Assembly (NCBI RefSeq): GCF_014323705.1
Contig: NZ_JABVEC010000049.1
Coordinates: 1 to 46,203, forward strand
Reading direction: 5' to 3'
Source: Actinomadura alba
GTDB lineage: Bacteria; Actinomycetota; Actinomycetes; Streptosporangiales; Streptosporangiaceae
DNA length: 46,203 bases
Shown here: piece by piece, positions 16,440-24,489 of the stretch
Layout: each line of letters starts with the position of its first letter
Numbering within the stretch: the stretch's first letter is position 1
Notes under the pieces: model-generated
Told to the model about the DNA's origin: nothing
The model's input: the letters and a program-made list of their open reading frames with translations, nothing else
The model's database searches: none
Translations under genes and position numbers: made by a program

Positions 16440-17363
16440 TCAGCCCTTCCGGTCGATCACCACGTCCGCGACGACCGGGCGGTGGTCGGACGCCTTCGTG
16501 TCGACCACCTCGGCGCCGCCGACCTGGACGCCGGGCGAGGCGGTCACATAGTCGATGCGACTGACCGGCGTGCCGGCCGGGTAGCTCAGGCCCCCGCCGG
16601 AGCCGTGGACGGCGCTCCACGCGTCGGTGAGACCACCCCACAGCGGCGCGAGTTCCGGTGCCGCCGGCCCTGCGTTGAAGTCTCCGAGCAGAAGTTGCCT
16701 GGCCGCCGGCCCGTCCTGCGCCATGACCTGCCGCGTGTCGGCGACCTGGGCTCTGCGGACGGCCGGGTCCGAACGGTAGTCCAGGTGAGTGACGTAGACG
16801 TGCACGCGCACGCCCTTGACCTTGACCACGGCTTCAGCGAAGCCCGGAGCGGGAGTCGGCACCGGGTTCGGCACCTGCGTGGACAGGCGGGTGATCTCAT
16901 GGTTCTCGCCGGAGGCGATCGGGAACCGGCTGAGGACCGCCACGCCGTACTCCCGACGCGGCGCCCCCGCGGAGAGCGGGTCGAGGCTGTAGATGGGCGC
17001 GAAGAACACCCGCATGCCCGTCAGGCGGCCGAGTTCGGCGGCCTCGTCCATCCACGCGCTGCGATCAGACCAGTTGACGTCCACTTCCTCGAGTCCGACG
17101 ACGTCCGCGTTCAGGCCGCGGATGGCCGCCGCGGTGCGGTCGAGGTCGAACACACCGTCCTCGCCGGCACCGGCGTGGATGTTGTAGGTGGCCACGCGCA
17201 AGTGGACGGCGCTGCCTTCGCCGGCGGCGCCGGCGGGCGTGGAGAGGGCTGTGCCGAACGCTGCCGCCAGCCCGGCCACGGTGGCCAGGGCGCGGGCTGT
17301 GCGGGCTGTGCGGGCTGTGCCGAGGGTGCGGATAGTACGGGTGGTGCGGAATGTCGATGTCAT
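16440..17363 (-). CDS. secreted endonuclease/exonuclease/phosphatase family protein
   Basis: 307-residue member of the EEP metal-dependent phosphodiesterase superfamily. A long n-region with repeated Thr-Ala-Arg, then ALATVAGLAAAFGTALSTPAGAAG, gives a probable Sec signal peptide, so it is exported. EEP motifs follow in order: RVATYNIHAG, DVVGLEEVDVNWSDRS, YVTHLDY, LLLGDFNAGP and ASDHRPVVADV, including the catalytic Asn, Glu, Asp and His. Substrate could be nucleic acid, phospholipid or inositol phosphate. ATG at 17363 was chosen because the signal peptide starts there and GGAAGGGG lies upstream. The n-region is encoded by 9-bp tandem repeats (GCGGGCTGT, near 17294-17322). Confidence 0.85.
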   Translation of the reverse strand: MTSTFRTTRTIRTLGTARTARTARALATVAGLAAAFGTALSTPAGAAGEGSAVHLRVATYNIHAGAGEDGVFDLDRTAAAIRGLNADVVGLEEVDVNWSDRSAWMDEAAELGRLTGMRVFFAPIYSLDPLSAGAPRREYGVAVLSRFPIASGENHEITRLSTQVPNPVPTPAPGFAEAVVKVKGVRVHVYVTHLDYRSDPAVRRAQVADTRQVMAQDGPAARQLLLGDFNAGPAAPELAPLWGGLTDAWSAVHGSGGGLSYPAGTPVSRIDYVTASPGVQVGGAEVVDTKASDHRPVVADVVIDRKG

Positions 17364-17592
17364 AGCGTGTCCCCTTCCATATGGGCCTGTCAGGGGACGA
17401 GCGTTCTCCCGCTCTTTCTCCAGGAGGTGACGGGCGGCTTGCCGACGGAAGTGATCTTGGCGAACGCCGCCTTGTGATGGCGCCGAGCGCGAACAACCGC
17501 ATGACAAGCGCGCTGCTGATCTGGGCATTCCCGGCTGTCCCTGTCTGTTCAGGGATGGTCTGCCCAGGTCAGTAGGGGGTTAGGTGGCTCGT

Positions 17593-17902
17593 TCAGCCGA
17601 GCACGAGCGGGATCTTCGCGGCCAGCCCACCCAGCGCGGCCGTCTCGGCGTCCGTCGGAGCGCGACGTCCGGTCCCGACCAGCAGCGCGTCCTTGTCGGA
17701 GAACGACGCCGGAATCGGTGCCCCGGCGATCTTTTCCAGCGACGCGCGGGCGGCCGCAAGGGTCTCGGCGGGCGGTTCGGCGGCCGAGGGCAGGTGCGCG
17801 ATCAGGTCGAGGTGGTGCAACGTCCATTCCACGACATACACGGACAAGTAGTTGCCGACCGTCAGCACTTCGTCGCGGGGCTCGTGCTGGGTGTAGACGC
17901 AC
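17593..17902 (-). pseudogene. C-terminal remnant of a mycothiol-dependent isomerase-like gene
   Basis: The open frame from the GTG at 17868 encodes LTVGNYLSVYVVEWTLHHLDLIAHLP and a tail with GTGRRAPTDAETAALGGLAAKIPLVLG. This matches the C-terminal half of the maleylpyruvate-isomerase/DinB-like mycothiol-dependent family as I know it. In-frame homology continues slightly upstream (YTQHEPRDE) and then runs into the end of the TetR gene, in another frame. The N-terminal metal-binding half (about 120 residues) is missing. I therefore call it a truncated remnant; it has no ribosome site of its own. Confidence 0.6.
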
Positions 17903-18532
17903 TCAGCTCGCGCGGGGGAACAGGTGCTCGACGGCGGTCACCAAGGCGGCGCGGCGGGCGGCGATGGACGGGTACGCGGCCTGGTCCGCGGCGGCGGCGC
18001 CGATCTCGGGCTGGCCCGCCCAGGTCGTGGCGATCTGGTTGATCAGGGCCAGAACGTCGACCGGGTCCCAGGCCGGGTCGAGCAGTCCGATGCTCTGTGC
18101 GTCGCGGAGCTGGTCGAGTTTGCGGGCGATGGTGGCCTGGAGGGGACCGGTGGTGTTGGCGGCGGACTCGGTCAGCTCCAGGCGGCCCCAGGTGATTAGC
18201 CGGTAGTGGTCGGGGCGGGCCGTGAAGTGGTCGAAGAGGTGGCCGGCGTAGCCGGGCAGGTCGGCCGGATCCATCTGTGTGGCCTCGGCGAGCGCGGTCA
18301 GTTCACGTTCGGCGACGTGGGCGTAGAGGGCATCCTTGCCGCGGAAGTAGGCGTAGACCCGTTCCTTACTGGTCCTGGCTTGCTTGGCGATGCGGTCCAC
18401 GCGGGCGCCGGCGATCCCGTGTCGGGCGAACTCCTCCTTGGCTGCGGCGACGATCCGCTCGCGTGTGGAGTCGGCGGACTCGCCCGCGGTGGTGGGGTCC
18501 GAGGCCTGGCCGGATGCGGTGGAGCTAGGCAT
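17903..18532 (-). CDS. TetR-family repressor
   Basis: 209 residues. The N-terminal HTH (about 24-70) reads STRERIVAAAKEEFARHG, VDRIAKQARTSKERVYAYF and RGKDALYAHV, clearly TetR. The C-terminal ligand domain is the type often found in dehydrogenase-linked regulators. It is divergent from the aldo/keto reductase gene, with two copies of a near-palindromic operator in the 121-bp gap, which predicts autoregulation and control of the reductase. ATG at 18532. Confidence 0.9.
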   Translation of the reverse strand: MPSSTASGQASDPTTAGESADSTRERIVAAAKEEFARHGIAGARVDRIAKQARTSKERVYAYFRGKDALYAHVAERELTALAEATQMDPADLPGYAGHLFDHFTARPDHYRLITWGRLELTESAANTTGPLQATIARKLDQLRDAQSIGLLDPAWDPVDVLALINQIATTWAGQPEIGAAAADQAAYPSIAARRAALVTAVEHLFPRAS

Positions 18533-18552
18533 GGACCCAGGATAGGCGACCG

Positions 18553-18612
18553 AACCGTTCGGTTTTGCATTGCGCCCGAGGTGCGCATATGCTCATACCA
18601 AACAGTTCGGTT
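18553..18612. promoter_or_regulatory. paired TetR operators
   Basis: AACCGTTCGGTT (18553-18564; arms AACCG and CGGTT around TT) and AACAGTTCGGTT (18601-18612; one mismatch) lie 48 bp apart between the divergent TetR and aldo/keto reductase genes. The second is also inside a larger palindrome ACCAAAC-N6-GTTTGGT (18597-18616). Binding by the adjacent repressor is inferred. Confidence 0.7.
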
Positions 18613-18653
18613 TGGTCAGCTGGGGCAGCCGACGTGACACGAGGAGCGAACTC

Positions 18654-19646
18654 ATGCAGCACCGCACCCTGGGACAGCAGGGACTGCGCGTTTCCGCGCT
18701 CGGGCTGGGCGTGATGGGTATGACCATGGCCTACGGCCCCTCGAACGACGAGGACGGCATCTCCACCATCCGCCGCGCCCACGAGCTCGGGGTCGACTTC
18801 TTCGACACCGCCGAGCTGTACGGCCAGGGCACCGGCAGCAACGAGACGCTGCTCGGCAGGGCCGTCAAGGACTTCCGCGACGAGGTGGTCCTGGCCACCA
18901 AGTTCGGCTTCGACATGACCAGCGAGACGCCGGGGAGTGGTGCCAACAGCCGCCCGGAGAACATCCGCAAGGTCGCCGAGAACAGCCTGCGCTATCTCCA
19001 GACCGATCGCATCGACCTCTTCTACCAGCACATCGCCGACCCCGACGTACCGGCCGAGGAGGTCGCCGGCACCGTCGGTGACCTGATCGCCGAGGGCAAG
19101 GTGCAGTACTTCGGTCTGAGCAATGTCGGCCCGGAGTACGTCCGCCGCGCCCATGCCGTCACCCCGGTCACGGCCCTCCAGTACGAGTACTCGGTCTTCG
19201 AGCGCGAAGTGGAGGAGAAGATCCTGCCGGTCCTGCGGGAGCTGGGCATCGGCCTGGTGCCCTACTCGCCGCTCGGCCGCGGCTTCCTGTCCGGCGTGGT
19301 CAAGCCGGCCAGCGAGTACCCCGAGGGCGACATGCGCCGCTGGGACGAGCGCTGGCAGGGCGAGAACTACGCCTACAACCTGAACGCCGCCGAGCAGCTC
19401 AAGAACCTTGCCGCCGCCAAGGGCGTCACCCCTGCCCAGCTTGCCCTGGCCTGGCTGCTCGCCCAGGGCGAGGACGTCGTCCCGATCCCCGGCACCCGCA
19501 GCGCCACACGCCTGGAGGAGAACGCCGGCGCGGCCGGCGTGGTACTCACCGAGGCCGACCTGGCCCGTATCCGGGAGATCCTCCCCCAGGGCTCCGCGGG
19601 CGGCCGCTACCCGGCCTCGATGATGGCCGGCTTCCGCACCGACTGA
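18654..19646 (+). CDS. aldo/keto reductase
   Basis: NADPH-dependent oxidoreductase of the (beta/alpha)8 AKR superfamily, 330 residues, resembling AKR13/YakC-type enzymes. Catalytic landmarks are DFFDTAELYG (Asp and Tyr), LATKFGFDM (Lys) and FYQHIADP (His); the cofactor end is DVVPIPGTRSATRLEENAGA. GAGGAG at 18641-18646 serves the ATG at 18654. Regulation by the divergent TetR is expected. The natural substrate is unknown; induction by an electrophilic aldehyde or quinone would be typical. Confidence 0.93.
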   Translation: MQHRTLGQQGLRVSALGLGVMGMTMAYGPSNDEDGISTIRRAHELGVDFFDTAELYGQGTGSNETLLGRAVKDFRDEVVLATKFGFDMTSETPGSGANSRPENIRKVAENSLRYLQTDRIDLFYQHIADPDVPAEEVAGTVGDLIAEGKVQYFGLSNVGPEYVRRAHAVTPVTALQYEYSVFEREVEEKILPVLRELGIGLVPYSPLGRGFLSGVVKPASEYPEGDMRRWDERWQGENYAYNLNAAEQLKNLAAAKGVTPAQLALAWLLAQGEDVVPIPGTRSATRLEENAGAAGVVLTEADLARIREILPQGSAGGRYPASMMAGFRTD

Positions 19647-19811
19647 CCCCAGTCACCGCGTAAGGGTGCCCGCACCGATCCCGACGGCCAGGACGAGTCA
19701 CCTTTGCTCACCGGTTGAGGGAACTGGCGCGGAACTCGCTCGGGTCGGCACCGCAAGGCGCACCGCCGACGGGCGCGCTGACGGTGCCGGCCGATCGGAC
19801 CGGCTCGCCCG

Positions 19812-21899
19812 TTAGATGTGGTCGTGGACGAGGGTGGCGAACTCCTCCGGGGTCGCGATGCGGACGCCGAGCTTGGTGGCCTTGTCCTTCTTGGAGCCGG
19901 CCTTCTCGCCGGCCACCAGCAGGGAGGTGCGGGCGGAAACGCTCGACGACGATTTGCCGCCGGCGCGCTCGATGAGCTCGTTCATCTCGTTGCGCGACAG
20001 CTCGGCCAGCGTTCCCGTCATCGACCCCGTGACGACGACCGACATCCCGGCGAGGGGCAGCGCGTCGGCGGCGTCCGGCTCCTGGCCGGGGTCGGCCGGG
20101 CCGGGCGCCGGCCCCGTGACACCCGGCTCGATCATGTTGACCCCGGCGGCGACCAGCTTGTCGACGAGCGGGGCGAGCTCGGCCAGCTCCTCGACCAGCA
20201 CGGCCGCCTTCTCCGGGCCGATCCCCTCGACCTGCTGGACGTCCTCGATCCCGGCCGCGCGGATGGCGTCCATCGAGCCGAAGTGGCGGGCGATGCGCCG
20301 GGACATCGACCGGCCGGTCCCCCGTACGCCGAGGGCACAGAAGACCTTGTTGAGCGGCTTGGTCTTGGCCTGCTCGATCGCCGCGAGCATGTTGTCGGTG
20401 CTGGTGGGGCCCATCCGCTCCAGGGTCAGCACCTGGTCGCGGGTGAGGGTGAACAGGTCGGCGAAGTCACTGATCAGCCCGGCCTCGATGAGCTGGATGA
20501 TGCGGGTCTCGCCAAGGGTTTCTATGTCGAGCTGATCGCGGCCGATGGCGTAGGAGACCGAGGCCACCGCGTGGCAGTCGCGCCCCCTGACGCACCGCCA
20601 CCGCTGCTGGGAGGCGTCGATGTCGCTGCCGCACCGCGGGCACACCGACGGGAACTCGATCGTCTTCTCCTCGCCGGTGCGCAGATGCACCACGGGGGCC
20701 TCGACGCGAGGGATCACGTCGCCCGCCTTGTAGACCGTCACGTGGTCGCCCATCATCAGGCCGCGGCGGGTGATGTCGGCCGGGTTGTGCAGCGTGGCAT
20801 AGGTGACGGTCGAGCCGTCGAGGTGCACCGGTTCGAGCACCGCACGTGGCGCGATGATCCCGGTGCGCCCCACATTCCACTCCACGCCGACCAGCCGGGT
20901 GATCTTCTCGACGGCGGGCAGCTTGTACGCGATCGCCCACCGGGGTGCCCGGGAGCTGAATCCGCCCTGCTCCTGGTCGGCCGCCAGGTCGGCCTTGATC
21001 ACAATGCCGTCGATGCCGAACGGCAGCTCGGCCCGCAGCGCGCCGATCTCATCGACCCTGGTCTGCACCTGCTCCATCGTCGTACAGACGGTGCCGGCGA
21101 CCGGTGTCGCCGCCGTGGTCCGCACGCCGAGCCCCGCGACCAGCTCCATGATCTCGCTGTGCGGCAGCTCCCGCAGCCTGGTGGCGAGATCGGAGGTGTC
21201 GTCCGGCGGGAGCGGCAGCGCGCCATAGCCGAAGAACGTCATCTCGACCCGGTAGGTCCGCTCTCGCGCGCGCAGCGTGCCGGCGGCGCCGCTCCGGGGA
21301 TTGGAGAACGGCACGCCCTCGTGCGCCACCCGGGTGACGTTGGCGGCCTCGAACTGCGCCGCGGTCATCAGCACCTCTCCGCGGATCTCGACCGTCACCG
21401 GCTCGGACAGCTCCGCGGGCAGCCCCAGGATGGCTCCGATCGCGTGGGACACCTCTTCACCCGCCGTACCGTCACCGCGGGTGACCAACTGCACCAGCCG
21501 GCCATCGCGGTAGCGAGCCGACACCGCGAGCCCGTCGAGCTTGGGCTCGACGCTCCACGCCGCCACCGGGCGGCCGATCCGGCGTTCGAACCCGGCCGCC
21601 CAATTGGCGAGGTCCTCGGCGGAGAAGACGTTGTCGAGGCTCAGCATCGGGATGGTGTGCGGTATGTCCCCGACGATCGCACCGCCGGCCACCTTCCCGG
21701 TGGGCGAGTCCGGCAGTACGTGGTCGGGGTGAGCGTCCTCGTAGGCGGCGATGCCGCGCACCAGCCGGTCATAGGCGTCGTCGTCCAGCGGTGAGTCACC
21801 ATCGCCGTAGTAGGCGGCGGCGGCGTCGACGGCCGTCTGTACGGCCTGGGCATAGGCGGCCTGGTCGGCGACCGGCATCGCGTCTGGTGCGTCCGTCAT
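19812..21899 (-). CDS. ligA: NAD-dependent DNA ligase LigA
   Basis: Seals nicks in duplex DNA using NAD+. 695 residues in standard domain order: Ia domain, adenylation domain with EPKLDGLAVSARY (nucleophile K120), OB fold, zinc finger CPRCGSDIDASQQRWRCVRGRDC (four Cys), HhH repeats (GVRGTGRSMSRRIARHFGSMDAI, IEDVQQVEGIGPEKA) and a C-terminal BRCT domain with GMSVVVTGSMTG and TSLLVAGEKAGSKKDKA. ATG at 21899 or 21905 are both possible; neither has a strong ribosome site. No ligA-typical neighbours (gatCAB) are seen, so this may be a second ligase copy rather than the essential one. Confidence 0.95.
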   Translation of the reverse strand: MTDAPDAMPVADQAAYAQAVQTAVDAAAAYYGDGDSPLDDDAYDRLVRGIAAYEDAHPDHVLPDSPTGKVAGGAIVGDIPHTIPMLSLDNVFSAEDLANWAAGFERRIGRPVAAWSVEPKLDGLAVSARYRDGRLVQLVTRGDGTAGEEVSHAIGAILGLPAELSEPVTVEIRGEVLMTAAQFEAANVTRVAHEGVPFSNPRSGAAGTLRARERTYRVEMTFFGYGALPLPPDDTSDLATRLRELPHSEIMELVAGLGVRTTAATPVAGTVCTTMEQVQTRVDEIGALRAELPFGIDGIVIKADLAADQEQGGFSSRAPRWAIAYKLPAVEKITRLVGVEWNVGRTGIIAPRAVLEPVHLDGSTVTYATLHNPADITRRGLMMGDHVTVYKAGDVIPRVEAPVVHLRTGEEKTIEFPSVCPRCGSDIDASQQRWRCVRGRDCHAVASVSYAIGRDQLDIETLGETRIIQLIEAGLISDFADLFTLTRDQVLTLERMGPTSTDNMLAAIEQAKTKPLNKVFCALGVRGTGRSMSRRIARHFGSMDAIRAAGIEDVQQVEGIGPEKAAVLVEELAELAPLVDKLVAAGVNMIEPGVTGPAPGPADPGQEPDAADALPLAGMSVVVTGSMTGTLAELSRNEMNELIERAGGKSSSSVSARTSLLVAGEKAGSKKDKATKLGVRIATPEEFATLVHDHI

Positions 21900-22154
21900 G
21901 CCCATATCGTGCCGTGTGCCTACGACAATCCGCACCGCTGAGAAGTCCACACCCGCAGGTCCACGCGGAGTCACGGGCACTTCCGCCTGCCCAGGCAAGA
22001 CCGCTTCTCCCGAAGCCCTTCTCCCGAAGCCGTACGATGCCTGGCATTCCGGGCGAACGTTCACCCCATCGCATCCACCGCCTTCGCTTACATCCGCGTC
22101 ATTTGGGGAGGAAGGCTGCAGCCGCCACCGACCGACAGCGAAGGGAAGGCCAGC

Positions 22155-22655
22155 GTGTCCACGTCGACCAGGTCACGGCCCTCAGCGAAGACCGCTCGGA
22201 AGAGCTCCTGGTACGTCACTCCGCTCCGGGTCCTCGCCATCGTCATCGCGCTGGGAATCGGAATCGTGTTCTCGTACTGGGCAGCGATGATCACCCTCAC
22301 CCCCATCGAGGACCACGGGCAGGCGGTCGGCAACACCGACGCCGGTCACAGCCTGCGCTTCTACCTCGACCAGCCCGACATCAAGGAGGCGATCCGGCAG
22401 CTGGGCGGCAACCTCGTGCTCTTTGCCCCGCTCGGCATCCTGCTCCCCGTGGTCTTCTCGCGCCTGCGCGGGCCGCTGCGCCTCGCCCTCGTGTGCGGCC
22501 TGATCTCGTTCATGGTCGAGCTCACCCAGGGGTTCGCGGTCCAGGGCCGGGCATTCGACATCGACGACGTCATCCTCAACACCGCCGGCGTCGTCCTCGC
22601 CTACCTGCTCGTCGGCCGCAAGCTCGCCAACCTGATCCGCGGCCCGAAGAAGTAG
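22155..22655 (+). CDS. VanZ-like membrane protein
   Basis: 166 residues with four to five membrane segments (the first about 24-48). The family signature is clear: LGGNLVLFAPLGILLPVVF, VCGLISFMVELTQGF and DIDDVILNTAGVVLAYLL. VanZ-like proteins are membrane proteins of mostly unknown role, named from low-level teicoplanin resistance; no vancomycin genes are here. GTG at 22155 has GAAGGGAAGG upstream. Confidence 0.85.
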   Translation: MSTSTRSRPSAKTARKSSWYVTPLRVLAIVIALGIGIVFSYWAAMITLTPIEDHGQAVGNTDAGHSLRFYLDQPDIKEAIRQLGGNLVLFAPLGILLPVVFSRLRGPLRLALVCGLISFMVELTQGFAVQGRAFDIDDVILNTAGVVLAYLLVGRKLANLIRGPKK

Positions 22656-22688
22656 GCCCGCCCAGAAAACCGGCGAGTGGACACGGCT

Positions 22689-22738
22689 CCGGCCCGCACC
22701 GGCGCCCGCCGTTCGGACGGGGCGCCGGTACGGGCCGG
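22689..22738. terminator. bidirectional terminator
   Basis: 19-bp inverted repeat (22689-22707 with 22720-22738) with one mismatch and a 12-nt loop, lying between the convergent VanZ-like gene (stop 22655) and DUF6458 gene (stop 22777). Stem strength and position make a shared terminator very likely. Confidence 0.8.
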
Positions 22739-22776
22739 CTTTCACGACGGCTGCGCAATCGGCGCGACCGGAGGGG

Positions 22777-23043
22777 TCAGTACGTGCGTCGCGGGGGCCG
22801 ATCGCCGTAGGCGGGCGGGGTCTCGTCGTAGTAGGTCTCGCGCAGCGCGGTACCCCTGGCCGGAGGCGCGGCACGACGCCGCGCGGAGGCCATCCAGAAC
22901 AGGCCGATGATCAGGCCGGCGATTCCGCCGGCCATCAGGATCCAGCCCACGACCTCGATGTCGAGGCCGCTGATACTGAAGTTCACCGCGTACGCCAGGA
23001 TGGCACCGATGATGATGAGGGCGATGCTGACGCCAATGGTCAC
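22777..23043 (-). CDS. DUF6458-type small membrane protein
   Basis: 88 residues with two membrane helices (VTIGVSIALIIIGAILAYAV and VGWILMAGGIAGLIIGLFWM) separated by a short loop with GLDIEVV, then a charged tail rich in Arg, Pro and Tyr. This layout is that of actinobacterial DUF6458 proteins of unknown function. GTG at 23043 was chosen because AGAGGA lies seven bases upstream. Confidence 0.75.
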   Translation of the reverse strand: MTIGVSIALIIIGAILAYAVNFSISGLDIEVVGWILMAGGIAGLIIGLFWMASARRRAAPPARGTALRETYYDETPPAYGDRPPRRTY

Positions 23044-23156
23044 GGGAGTATCCTCTCTGCGTCGCTGACGACTGCTCGGGACTCTCTTCCCTGACAACAG
23101 ACCTCAAACACGACGCACCCCGACATCCCGCGCGCGTCACCCGCGGCCGTCGCCGG

Positions 23157-23612
23157 TCAGAGTTCGAAGTCGGAGGGTGGGATGTCCACGGCCAGGCAGG
23201 CCTCCCGGACGACCGCCTTCTCGTTCTGGTCGAAGTCGCCGTCGGCGCTTCCGATCACGATGCCGATCTGGATCACGGCCCGCGCCTCGACCGGCTTCGA
23301 CTTCACCTTGCCTATCTCCTGCAGGAGACTCACCTTGCCGAGGGCGAAGTCGCCGGTGAGCTTGGTCACGTAGTCGTTGAAGCGCCGCTGCAGGTCGTCG
23401 GCGGGGAAGTTCCGCAGGACCTCGTTACTCGTGATCAGCGACGCGACCCGCTGCCGCTCGGCCGGATCGACGCTGCCGTCCGCGGCCGCGACGAGCGCGC
23501 ACATCGCCATGCTCGCGTCGCGGAAGGCTCCGCTCTTGAGGTCGTTCTTCCTCGACTCCAGTTGCGCCTGCATCGTCTTGGCGGACTCGCGCAGCCGGTT
23601 CCAGATGGCCAT
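23157..23612 (-). CDS. TerB-family protein
   Basis: 151 residues. The helical TerB fold is recognisable from MAMCALVAAADGSVDPAERQRV and VIQIGIVIGSADGDFDQNEKAVVREAC, the two acidic metal-site segments (ADG.VDPAE and ADGDFDQNE). TerB proteins are linked to tellurite resistance and membrane-associated stress modules, but no other ter genes are nearby. ATG at 23612 has GAGGAG upstream. Confidence 0.88.
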   Translation of the reverse strand: MAIWNRLRESAKTMQAQLESRKNDLKSGAFRDASMAMCALVAAADGSVDPAERQRVASLITSNEVLRNFPADDLQRRFNDYVTKLTGDFALGKVSLLQEIGKVKSKPVEARAVIQIGIVIGSADGDFDQNEKAVVREACLAVDIPPSDFEL

Positions 23613-23743
23613 GGAGGTCTCCTCATCGCTTGAAGGTCGGGCTGAACGTCGGATTCACCTGAGCTACTACGGACTGTAATAGGTGATCACCATTTTCATT
23701 CTCCGGATGCCCGGTGTTCTCGGGGTTTCCGCATCCGCGACCT

Positions 23744-23772
23744 TTGCCATCCTGTACGTACAGGACTACAGT
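23744..23772 (+). promoter_or_regulatory. promoter with palindromic operator in its spacer
   Basis: TTGCCA (23744-23749) and TACAGT (23767-23772) form a -35/-10 pair with a 17-bp spacer. The spacer holds the perfect 14-bp palindrome CCTGTACGTACAGG (23751-23764). It drives the operon starting at 23807, about 28 bases past the -10. The palindrome resembles HutC-type sites, so the GntR/HutC regulator at the operon end is the likely ligand-responsive repressor. Binding is inferred. Confidence 0.7.
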
Positions 23773-23806
23773 TCAGATGCCCGACATCCGCGCTCTGGAG
23801 GACCCT

Positions 23807-24385
23807 GTGACCGCGTTCGCGACCCCGCCGATCAGTCCGTTGCGGATCTCGTTCGATCCCGCCACCGCGACGATCGAGCCGACGGGGCCCATCCTGACCC
23901 GGCGCATGTCGGATCTGGAAGGACTGTTCGCCGATCAGACCGAGTGGCGTCGCTCCGCCTCGGGTGACGACCCGGTCGTCTACACCGTGACGTCGTCCCC
24001 CGTGCCGGAGCTCGACCGGGAGCTGCCCCAGTCGATCACCACGATCCTGCCCGGTGACTGCGGCGGCGAGTTCCACATGACCAAGGGCCACCAGCACCCT
24101 GACCCGCAGGGTGAGATCTACCTGGGCCTGACCGGCGTCGGCGGCCTGTTGCTGTTCGACGGCGAGCGGACGGAGTGGATCGACATGGCGCCCGGTGTCA
24201 TCGGCTACATCCCGCCGCACTGGGCCCACCGCAGCGTCAACGTCGGCGACGAACCGTACCGCTTTCTCGCCGTCTACCCCGGTCGCGCCGGCCACGACTA
24301 CCAATGGGTGCTCGACCACGGAATGGGGGCCCGGGCACTGCGCAGCCCGAACGGATACGAGCTGGCTCCGTACGAATCCGCCTGA
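23807..24385 (+). CDS. cupin-type glucose-6-phosphate isomerase-like protein
   Basis: 192 residues of the archaeal-type phosphoglucose isomerase cupin family (PF06560 type). Metal and active-site landmarks: GEFHMTKGHQH (two His), QGEIYLGLTGVG (Glu) and YIPPHWAHRSVNVG (His), then FLAVYPGRAGHDY. The true reaction may be aldose-ketose isomerisation of a sugar or sugar phosphate. GTG at 23807 is chosen because GGAGG (23797-23801) lies five bases upstream and the promoter -10 ends at 23772; the upstream ATG at 23777 would sit at the transcript start. First gene of the catabolic operon. Confidence 0.75.
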   Translation: MTAFATPPISPLRISFDPATATIEPTGPILTRRMSDLEGLFADQTEWRRSASGDDPVVYTVTSSPVPELDRELPQSITTILPGDCGGEFHMTKGHQHPDPQGEIYLGLTGVGGLLLFDGERTEWIDMAPGVIGYIPPHWAHRSVNVGDEPYRFLAVYPGRAGHDYQWVLDHGMGARALRSPNGYELAPYESA

Positions 24386-24489
24386 CCGGCGTCCCGGCCC
24401 CGGCCGGACCCGCACCCGCCGCCGGACGCACATCTGACCCGGCAGGACGCACGCCCGCGCACCGCAGAAGACAAGCGTGAGGAACGACC

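Noticed and set aside
19818..21794. 658-residue plus-strand open frame opposite ligA
   Set aside because: Antisense shadow of ligA with low-complexity His/Arg/Asp content.
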